A stretch of 64,000 nucleotides of DNA from Agrococcus sp. SGAir0287 (GTDB lineage: Bacteria; Actinomycetota; Actinomycetes; Actinomycetales; Microbacteriaceae), in assembly GCF_005484985.1 (NCBI RefSeq), contig NZ_CP027942.1:1426001-1490000 (forward strand). The letters are read 5' to 3'. This document shows, piece after piece, positions 58,287 through 64,000 of this stretch. The notes below the pieces were generated by a model. It saw nothing but the letters and a program-made list of their open reading frames with translations. It was not told where the DNA came from and searched no databases. How positions within the stretch are numbered: the stretch's first letter is position 1; every line of letters starts with the position of its first letter. The position numbers were made by a program, and so were the translations under genes.

Positions 58287-58315
58287 CCGGCGCGTCCGAC
58301 CGTCGGCGAGGCCCA

Positions 58316-58351
58316 CCGGATCACGTCGAGGCCCTCCGGATCACGTCGAGG
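58316..58351 (+). repeat. 16-bp tandem direct repeat
   Basis: CCGGATCACGTCGAGG occurs at 58316-58331 and again at 58336-58351, a 20-bp period. Confidence 0.85.
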
Positions 58352-58407
58352 GCGCGCGTCGGCCGCTCGTCAGAAGCGATGGCATCTCCGATCTTGGTGG
58401 TCCCACA

Positions 58408-58564
58408 AGCTGGTCGAGGAGGCCCCGAGCCCCTGGGCGAGGAGCCGTCACGAGACCACGCGACCCACCCGCTCAACGCGACCACCCGCATGACCGGGCG
58501 GGTGCGGCGGTCGCGTGGTCTCGTGACGCGTGCTCGCTCTCGCTCGCGCGCTCCTCGACCAGCT
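58408..58564. repeat. 157-bp composite palindrome
   Basis: The outer arms AGCTGGTCGAGGAG (58408-58421) and CTCCTCGACCAGCT (58551-58564) are perfect. The inner arms CGTCACGAGACCACGCGACC (58446-58465) and its exact complement (58509-58528) are 20 bp. Confidence 0.85.
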
Positions 58565-58604
58565 GCGGGTGGGCGGCGTCCCCATCGTGGGTGGTTCCCC
58601 CAGC

Positions 58605-58663
58605 AGCTGGTCGAGGAGGCCCCGAGCCCTTGGGCGAGGAGCCGTCACGAGACCCCGCGACCC
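58605..58663 (+). repeat. Second direct copy of the palindrome left half
   Basis: Matches 58408-58466 with only a few changes, starting AGCTGGTCGAGGAGGCCCCG and ending CGACCC. Confidence 0.8.
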
Positions 58664-58710
58664 GCCCGCCCGACGCGACCACGCGCATGGCTGCGCAGGA
58701 GCGTCCCCCA

Positions 58711-58846
58711 CCGCTCCTTGAGGTGCGAGCGCAGCGAGCCTCGAAAGGAGCACCCGACCCGGCCTACCCAACCCTGGGGGCCGACTCGAGCAGCCTGCCC
58801 ACCCGCTCCTTGAGGTGCGAGCGCAGCGAGCCTCGAAAGGAGCACC
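58711..58846 (+). repeat. 44-bp element in two identical direct copies
   Basis: Copies at 58711-58754 and 58803-58846 are identical. Each begins CCGCTCCTTGAGGTGCGAGC, ends CCTCGAAAGGAGCACC and is itself an imperfect palindrome (CTCCTT ... AAGGAG). Confidence 0.9.
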
Positions 58847-58911
58847 GACCCTCCCGAACCGGCCATCCGCGCCGGGGGTTCCGTGTCGGTGGTCGCTGGC
58901 AGAGTCGGGTC

Positions 58912-60297
58912 ATGGCGCAGGAGATCGACGGCACGGCACCGGGTCCCGACCCTGCCGCGCTGGCCGCGATCGAGGCGAACGCCCTCTCCCAGCTCGCCGC
59001 GCTCCGCTCCGGCAGGCAGGCGCTCGAAGCCTACGAGCTGCGGCTCCTCGCCTCGCTTGGGCACCTCGCCATGGAGCGTGCCGGGGGTGCCTCGAGCGAG
59101 CGGTCGACGATGGAGGTGCGAGCCATCGCCGCCGAGATCGGCGTCCACGCACGCGTCTCCGATCGCACGATCGAGCGGCAGATCGGCGACGCGATGCACC
59201 TGGTCGAAACGTGGCCGCTCGTGCTCGACGCGTTCGCCGACGGCCGCATCGGACGCGGCCACGTCCGCGCGATCACCGAGGCCGGCTCCGTCCTCGCATC
59301 CACCGACGTCACCGCGGAGCAGCGCGCCGCCTACGAGGAGCGCATGGTCGCCCTCGCCGAGACGACCACGCCCGCCCGAGTCGCGAAGGCCGCACGGAAG
59401 GCAGCGGACGCGCAACTGGCCGAGCCGCTCGTCGACCGCCACCGCGCCGCCCGCGACGACAGACGCGTGACCATCGAACCCGCCGACGACGGGATGGCGT
59501 GGATCGGCGCCTACGTCCCCGCGATCCTCGCGCACGGCATCGACCACCGCCTCCGCGCCGGCGCCCGCACCAAGCCCAAGGACGACCCGCGCACCATCGA
59601 CCAATGGCGCGCCGACGCATTCTGCGAGCTCCTCCTCACCGGCACCGGCGCACCGTCCATCGAGCGCACGGCGGGCAGCGGAGGACTCGAGCACGGCGGC
59701 GCCGGGGTCGCGCGTGCTGGTCTGCTCTCGACGATCCGCCCGGTCGTGCAGGTCACGATCCCCGTCACCACCCTGACCGGGCACGACGACGCACCCGCCA
59801 GCCTCGACGGCGACCAGCCCATCGACGCGGAGACCGCCCGCATCCTCGCCGGCGTCGCCGCGACCTGGGAGCGGCTGCTCACCGACCCCATCCGCGGCAC
59901 CGTGCTCGAGGTCGACACCTACCAGCCCACCGCCGCCCAACGCCGGCTGCTCATCGCCCGCGACCAGCACTGCCGATTCCCCGGCTGCGCCGCCCACGCC
60001 CACACCGCCGACCTCGACCACACCATCGCCTGGGACCACGACGGCACCACGGCACTGGGCAACCTCGCCCACCTCTGCCGACGCCACCACACCCTCAAGC
60101 ACGCCTCCGCCTGGACCGTCCACCAACCCCGACCCGGCGAGCTGCACTGGCGATCACCAGCCGGCCGCACCTACCTCGACCGACCACCACCCACCGGACC
60201 CACCTTCACCGACGCATCCGAGTCGACCGCGGCCATCGCAGCCGACGACGCATGGGGACCACCGACCTCCGCCACGGACGCCGACACCACCTTCTAG
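58912..60297 (+). CDS. DUF222/HNH endonuclease domain protein
   Basis: A 461-aa protein. The DUF222 domain covers about 10-330 (helical; DGRIGRGHVRAITEAGSVLA, AWIGAYVPAILAHGIDHRLR). The C-terminal HNH zinc finger is CRFPGCAAHAHTADLDHTIA followed by NLAHLCRRHHTLKH. Such genes are present in many copies in Microbacteriaceae and related actinobacteria; their role is not settled. No partner gene is adjacent. Upstream is the repeat-rich spacer, and CAGAGT lies 6 nt before the ATG as a weak -10. Confidence 0.87.
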   Translation: MAQEIDGTAPGPDPAALAAIEANALSQLAALRSGRQALEAYELRLLASLGHLAMERAGGASSERSTMEVRAIAAEIGVHARVSDRTIERQIGDAMHLVETWPLVLDAFADGRIGRGHVRAITEAGSVLASTDVTAEQRAAYEERMVALAETTTPARVAKAARKAADAQLAEPLVDRHRAARDDRRVTIEPADDGMAWIGAYVPAILAHGIDHRLRAGARTKPKDDPRTIDQWRADAFCELLLTGTGAPSIERTAGSGGLEHGGAGVARAGLLSTIRPVVQVTIPVTTLTGHDDAPASLDGDQPIDAETARILAGVAATWERLLTDPIRGTVLEVDTYQPTAAQRRLLIARDQHCRFPGCAAHAHTADLDHTIAWDHDGTTALGNLAHLCRRHHTLKHASAWTVHQPRPGELHWRSPAGRTYLDRPPPTGPTFTDASESTAAIAADDAWGPPTSATDADTTF

Positions 60298-60307
60298 CCG
60301 CCAGCGC

Positions 60308-60366
60308 GGCGCCGCACGACACGTTGCGGACGACGTGCGGACCTGACGCGCACGCCGTGCGGCGCC
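60308..60366. terminator. Weak long-loop inverted repeat
   Basis: GGCGCCGCAC (60308-60317) pairs with GTGCGGCGCC (60357-60366) across 39 nt, between convergent HNH and BenE genes. A transcription-ending role is possible. Confidence 0.3.
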
Positions 60367-60439
60367 GAGGGGTGTCGTCCTGACGGTGCCGAGCGACTGT
60401 GCGGTGATGCGCAGCAGCCGTCACCGCGCGCCGGCGTCC

Positions 60440-61624
60440 TCAGCCCTCGCGACGCCATCCGCGCAGCACGAGCCGCAGGAGGATGCCGACGACGAGCGCC
60501 CAGAAGGCGGCGCTGACGCCGGCGATGGCGATGCCGGACGCGGCGACGGCGAATGCCGCGACGGCGGGGATGCGGTCGGCGGCGTCCTCGAGCGCAGCGT
60601 GGAGCGACGACGCGAGCGTTCCGAGCAGTGCGAGGCCAGCGACGGCGGCGACGACGCCCGCGGGTGCGAGCCCCACGAGGGTGGCGAGGGCGCTGGAGCC
60701 GATGCCGAGGCCGACGAGCAGCGTGCCCGACGACACGGACGCGAGCCACCGCCGCGAGCGGTCCTCCCCCGCGTCCGGTCCGGCTGCGAGGGCGGCCGAG
60801 ATGGCGGCGAGGTTGATGGCATGACCGCCGATCGGCGCCGCGACCATCGTGCCGACGCCGGTGACGAGCATCGAGCGACGCCACGGCACCTCGAACCCGA
60901 GCCCGCGCATCACGGCGACGCCCGGCACGTTCTGCGATGCCATCGTCACGAGGAAGAGCGGCACCGCGATCCCGACGACGCCGGCGAGCGTGAACGCCGG
61001 TGCCGTGATCGCGACGTGCGGTGCGAGCTCGGCGGCCGCGGGAGCGGCGCCCGATGCGACGAGGTGGATCCCGATGACGACCGCCGCCGCGACGAACGCG
61101 AGCGGAGCCGCGAACCGCGGCGCGAGCCGCAGCGCGACGATCCACACGACGACGACGGGCGCGACGGCCAGCGGATTGGCCGCGAGCCCCGTGACGATGC
61201 CGAGGCACAGCTGCAGCAGCACGCCCGCGAGCATCGCCTGCGCGATCGACGTCGGGATCGCCGCGATCGCGCGCCCGAGCCATGGCACGAGCCCCGTGAG
61301 CACGACGAGCGCGCCGGCGACGAGGAAGGCCCCGACCGCGGCGGGCCAGCCGCCGTCGACGACGCCCGTCGACACGAGCAGGGCGGCCCCGGGCGTCGAC
61401 CACGCCACGGTGACGGGCATGCGCGTCGAGACGGCGAGCACGATGCTCGCGATCCCCATCGCGACCGTGACGGCGAGGAGGCCCGACGCGGCCTCGTCGG
61501 CCGACGCGCCCACCGAGGCGAGCCCCTGCAGCACGACGACGAACGCCGAGGTGAAGCCGACGAGGCCCGAGACGATGCCGGCGGCGACCGGCGTGGACCA
61601 GGGGCCGCGCGGCTGGGCGGTCAG
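60440..61624 (-). CDS. benE: Benzoate/H+ symporter family (BenE) transporter
   Basis: A 394-aa membrane protein with about eleven hydrophobic segments: VAAGIVSGLVGFTSAFVVVL, VTVAWSTPGAALLVSTGVVD, LVTMASQNVPGVAVMRGLGF and GTMVAAPIGGHAINLAAIS. These match BenE-type transporters. No ATG, GTG or TTG start precedes the conserved N-terminus in frame; a CTG overlapping the fabG-like stop (CTGA, 61624) fits best. No aromatic catabolism genes are nearby, so the substrate is uncertain. Confidence 0.8.
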   Translation of the reverse strand: MTAQPRGPWSTPVAAGIVSGLVGFTSAFVVVLQGLASVGASADEAASGLLAVTVAMGIASIVLAVSTRMPVTVAWSTPGAALLVSTGVVDGGWPAAVGAFLVAGALVVLTGLVPWLGRAIAAIPTSIAQAMLAGVLLQLCLGIVTGLAANPLAVAPVVVVWIVALRLAPRFAAPLAFVAAAVVIGIHLVASGAAPAAAELAPHVAITAPAFTLAGVVGIAVPLFLVTMASQNVPGVAVMRGLGFEVPWRRSMLVTGVGTMVAAPIGGHAINLAAISAALAAGPDAGEDRSRRWLASVSSGTLLVGLGIGSSALATLVGLAPAGVVAAVAGLALLGTLASSLHAALEDAADRIPAVAAFAVAASGIAIAGVSAAFWALVVGILLRLVLRGWRREG

Positions 61625-62325
61625 TGCCCCATCCCGAGTCCGCCGTCGACGGGGATCACGGCGCCCGACACGTATGCCGCGTCGTCGGAGGCGAGCCACG
61701 TGATGACCTTCGCGACCTCCTCGGGGCTCGCGAAGCGCCCGGCCGGGATCTGCGCCTTGTACTGCGCCTGCTGCTCGGCGGGCAGCGCATCCGTCATGTC
61801 CGTCTCGATGAAGCCGGGAGCGACGACGTTCGCCGTGATGCCGCGTGAGCCGAGCTCGCGGGTGATCGAGCGGGCGAGTCCCACGAGCCCCGCCTTCGAC
61901 GCGGCGTAGTTGGCCTGCCCCGCGCCGCCGAAGAGGCCGATGACGCTCGAGACGAGGATGACGCGGCCGAACCGCGCACGCAGCATGCCCTTGGACGCGC
62001 GCTGCACGACGCGGAAGGAGCCCGTGAGGTTCGTGTCGACGACGTCGGAGAAGTCCTGCTCGCTCATGCGCATGAGCAGGGTGTCGCGCGTGATGCCGGC
62101 GTTGGCGACGACGACCTCGACGGGACCGAGCTCGGCCTCGACCTGCGTGAACGCCGCGTCGATCGAGGCGGCGTCCGTGACGTCGGCGCGCACGGTGAGC
62201 GTGCCCTCGGGGCCCTCGCCGGAGCGCGCCGTCACCGCGACGCGATGGCCGGCCTCGACGAAGGCTGCGGCGATGGCGCGGCCGATGCCGCGGTTGCCGC
62301 CGGTCACGAGCACGGTGCGGGACAT
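61621..62325 (-). CDS. fabG: 3-oxoacyl-ACP reductase (FabG-type SDR)
   Basis: A 234-aa SDR: VLVTGGNRGIGRAIAAAF (NADPH loop), VVANAGITRDTLL, catalytic Ser in VILVSSVIGLFG, YAASKAGLVGLARSI (Tyr-x3-Lys) and VAPGFIETDMT. This is the FabG pattern, the keto-reduction step of fatty acid synthesis. AGAGG precedes the ATG by 8 nt. Coupled to benE through a 4-nt overlap. Confidence 0.85.
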   Translation of the reverse strand: MSRTVLVTGGNRGIGRAIAAAFVEAGHRVAVTARSGEGPEGTLTVRADVTDAASIDAAFTQVEAELGPVEVVVANAGITRDTLLMRMSEQDFSDVVDTNLTGSFRVVQRASKGMLRARFGRVILVSSVIGLFGGAGQANYAASKAGLVGLARSITRELGSRGITANVVAPGFIETDMTDALPAEQQAQYKAQIPAGRFASPEEVAKVITWLASDDAAYVSGAVIPVDGGLGMGH

Positions 62326-62419
62326 GGGGGTACCTCTCGAGGGGGAAGCGCATCCGACGCCGGGGGGCAAGGGCGTCATCGACCACCCTAGCCAGGCGTA
62401 CGCTTGGCGACGGGGAACC

Positions 62420-62683
62420 ATGCAGCATCACGACGAGCCGTCCATCACCGACCTGCCGGTGTCGCCGACGGAGGATCGACGCAGGCGCACGCGGGCGTAC
62501 CTGCTCATGATGGGCATCCGCCTGGTCTGCATCGTGCTGTTCATCGTCGTGCCCGACTGGTGGAAGCTCATCCCGGCGGTCGTCGCCGTCGTCATCCCGT
62601 GGATCGCCGTCGTCGTCGCCAACGCGTCGAGCCAGCTCGGCACGAAGACCGATCGTGTGACGCGCAGGCAGATCGAGTCGTGA
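62420..62683 (+). CDS. DUF3099 membrane protein
   Basis: An 87-aa protein with two hydrophobic segments (IRLVCIVLFIVVPDW and IPAVVAVVIPWIAVVVANAS) between a polar N-terminus (DEPSITDLPVSPTEDRRRRT) and a basic tail. This matches the actinobacterial DUF3099 family. Cotranscribed with a small protein and SURF1 through GTGA and TGATG overlaps, hinting at a role in cytochrome oxidase assembly or envelope function. Confidence 0.8.
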   Translation: MQHHDEPSITDLPVSPTEDRRRRTRAYLLMMGIRLVCIVLFIVVPDWWKLIPAVVAVVIPWIAVVVANASSQLGTKTDRVTRRQIES

Positions 62684-62919
62684 GCATCTTCGACCTCGGC
62701 CGCGACGGCGAGGCGTCGGCGACGTGCTCGTCGGCCGGCTGCCGTGCCGCGGCCGCGTGGACGATCGCATGGCGCAACCCGCGCATCCATGACGCCTCCC
62801 GCGTCAAGGAGTGGGCGGCGTGCGACGAGCACCGCGAGCACCTGCGCGCCTGGCTCGAGAGCCGGGACATGCCGGTGACGGTCGCACCCTTCGGCACGCG
62901 CGTGGAGCGGGTCGGCTGA
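62680..62919 (+). CDS. Small Cys/His protein, 79 aa, unknown
   Basis: VSIFDLGRDGEASATCSSAG, then CRAAAAWTIAWRNPRIHDAS, ACDEHREHLRAWL and a basic end. The Cys pair (CSSAGC) and CDEH look like a zinc-binding site, but the family is not recognised. It sits between DUF3099 and SURF1 with overlaps on both sides, so it is part of that operon. Confidence 0.65.
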   Translation: MSIFDLGRDGEASATCSSAGCRAAAAWTIAWRNPRIHDASRVKEWAACDEHREHLRAWLESRDMPVTVAPFGTRVERVG

Positions 62920-63737
62920 TGCTCGCCCTGCTGCGCACGCGTCGCTGGCTCGGCTACCTCGCGCTCGTCGTGCTGTTCGCGACGGTCTGCGTCGCGCTCG
63001 GCACCTGGCAGTGGCATCGGCGCGAGGAGGCGCTCGCCGCCATCGCGAGGCTCGACGCCAACTACGACGAGCCGGCCGTGCCGCTCGAGGACGTGCTCGA
63101 GGAGCCGGACGACTACGAGATCGACCAGCAGTGGACGGTCGTCGAGGTCACGGGCGAGTACCTCGTCGACGAGCAGCTGCTGCTGCGCGGTCGCGTGCGC
63201 GACACCGCCGTCGGCTTCGACGTCGTCGTGCCGTTCCGCACCGACGCGGGCGCCATCCTCCTCGTCGACCGCGGATGGGTGCCGCCGGGCTCCACCTCCG
63301 CCGCACCGGATGCCGTGCCCGCGCCGCCCGAGGGCGAGGTGACGATCGTCGCGCGACTGCGCGAGGACGAGGGCGCGATCGCCGGTCGCGGCGCCCCGGA
63401 GGGGCAGATCGCCTCGGTCGACCTCGATGCGATCGCCGAGACGCACGACGAGCCCGTGTACACCGGCGCGTACGGGCTGCTCGTCACCGAGGACGGCCAG
63501 GTCGCCGACGGCGTCGCCCCGTTCGCGAGGCCCGTGCTCGACGAGGGGCCGCACCTGTCGTACACGCTGCAGTGGTTCGTCTTCGCGATCATGGGCTTCG
63601 TCGGCTTCGGCTGGGCGCTGCGGCGCGAGGCGCGCGGCGACGCGGAGCTCGACGAGCAGCCGCGCGAGCCGCGCGGGCGCAGGCGGCAGTCGGACGCCGA
63701 CGTCGAGGACGCCATCCTCGACGGCGTCGAGCGCTGA
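62919..63737 (+). CDS. SURF1-family cytochrome c oxidase assembly protein
   Basis: A 272-aa protein with two membrane helices (WLGYLALVVLFATVCVALGT at about 10-29; LQWFVFAIMGFVGFGWALRR at about 218-237) flanking a large extracytoplasmic domain. GTWQWHRREEAL after the first helix, LLVDRGWVPPG and the final YTLQWFVFA are SURF1 hallmarks. SURF1 helps haem a insertion in cytochrome oxidase. ATG overlaps the preceding stop (TGATG). Confidence 0.9.
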   Translation: MLALLRTRRWLGYLALVVLFATVCVALGTWQWHRREEALAAIARLDANYDEPAVPLEDVLEEPDDYEIDQQWTVVEVTGEYLVDEQLLLRGRVRDTAVGFDVVVPFRTDAGAILLVDRGWVPPGSTSAAPDAVPAPPEGEVTIVARLREDEGAIAGRGAPEGQIASVDLDAIAETHDEPVYTGAYGLLVTEDGQVADGVAPFARPVLDEGPHLSYTLQWFVFAIMGFVGFGWALRREARGDAELDEQPREPRGRRRQSDADVEDAILDGVER

Positions 63738-63782
63738 GCCGGCCCCGGAACTGCGCGACGTCTGCGCGGCGCCCGGGCCGGA

Positions 63783-64000
63783 TCAGCGCACGTCGTCGCG
63801 TGGCGCGTCGCGCGTCACCACGGGCAGCACGGTCGTCGACAGCGCCGGCACGCGCCAGCGGAAGCGCTCCGCGAGGAGTCGGAAGGCGATGACGCCCGCG
63901 CCGACGCCGACGAGCACCCACGTCGACGCGGCGCCGAGCTCGACGAGCGCGGCCGTGAGCGCAGCGCCCGACAGCGCCGGCAGAAGGTAGAGCCGCGACT
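63783..64000 (-). CDS. TRIC/UPF0126-family membrane protein, C-terminal part (runs off window)
   Basis: The visible 72 residues read SRLYLLPALSGAALTAALVE, LGAASTWVLVGVGAGVIAFR and LLAERFRWRVPALSTTVLPV, with a polar tail ending DDVR. YLLPALSGAAL and the final FRLLAERFRWRVPA resemble the C-terminal repeat of TRIC-like (UPF0126) proteins, which act as cation channels. The N-terminal part lies beyond the window. Convergent with SURF1. Confidence 0.7.
   Translation of the reverse strand, partial: SRLYLLPALSGAALTAALVELGAASTWVLVGVGAGVIAFRLLAERFRWRVPALSTTVLPVVTRDAPRDDVR

Larger units (their letters stand above)
58287..58911. other. Non-coding, palindrome- and repeat-rich spacer
   Basis: About 625 bp with no gene. 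It holds a 16-bp tandem direct repeat, a 157-bp composite palindrome, a partial direct copy of it, and a duplicated 44-bp element, all described separately. Its sequence has REP/BIME character and it lies just before a DUF222-HNH gene. Confidence 0.75.

Noticed and set aside
58287..58911. CRISPR array
   Set aside because: Repeats differ in size, are palindromic and irregularly spaced, and no cas gene is present.

Overview
This 64 kb window is high-GC DNA with the gene set of an actinobacterium of the order Micrococcales, probably Microbacteriaceae. Family-level clues are mycothiol ligase MshC, PafB/PafC and TatA/TatC in the actinobacterial order but with no proteasome genes, a DUF222-HNH gene, divergent glgA/glgC, and many leaderless-looking genes. 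Family and genus are inferred; no rRNA gene is present. All coordinates and translations were worked out by eye.

Positions 1-10,887 are an accessory mosaic. It holds, in order: the start of a CmtR-type metal repressor (cut by the window edge); an unknown gene; a LysR regulator divergent from a TDT transporter; a uracil-DNA-glycosylase-like gene; a stranded 3' end of ctaD; two fluoride exporters (crcB); an ECF sigma/anti-sigma/lipoprotein operon; a broken enolase; and a CBASS-like pair (CD-NTase with AGS-C domain, frameshifted near its start, plus a SLATT membrane effector). Three near-identical 33-bp direct repeats (397, 1482, 8337) split this region into cassettes. A duplicated ~100-bp start of an XRE-type gene marks a recombination scar. 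The region ends at a dif-like XerCD site (10,860-10,887), after which conserved chromosomal genes begin.

Positions 10,909-28,300 carry a UvrA-like ATPase, a Cys/Met PLP enzyme, an operon pairing a diacylglycerol kinase with an App1-type phosphatidate phosphatase, a Nudix-DUF402 fusion, a TAXI binding protein/sensor kinase/response regulator operon divergent from an MHS-family permease, an S9 peptidase, an SDR, and an NfeD/SPFH/GDPD operon.

Positions 28,309-44,465 hold one long minus-strand operon with overlapping genes (HAD, trmI, FKBP, pafB, pafC, tatA, tatC, helY, lnt, ppm), then PAC2 and a phosphotransferase on the plus strand, then M20 peptidase, uppP, mshC and a DUF2256 gene, and a tRNA-Leu(GAG). 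The order resembles the mycobacterial mshC-trmI-paf-tat-helY region, without mpa, dop, pup, prcBA and pafA.

Positions 44,500-64,000 are a mixed housekeeping block: PPOX, PspC, DNA polymerase IV, SGNH hydrolase, a D-Ala-D-Ala carboxypeptidase, a SpoU methyltransferase, Sir2, a glycosyltransferase with an alpha/beta hydrolase, an exonuclease/kinase pair, rpmE2, an ABC ATPase, glgA/glgC/serB, a palindrome-rich spacer with a DUF222-HNH gene, benE/fabG, DUF3099/small protein/SURF1, and the end of a TRIC-family gene.
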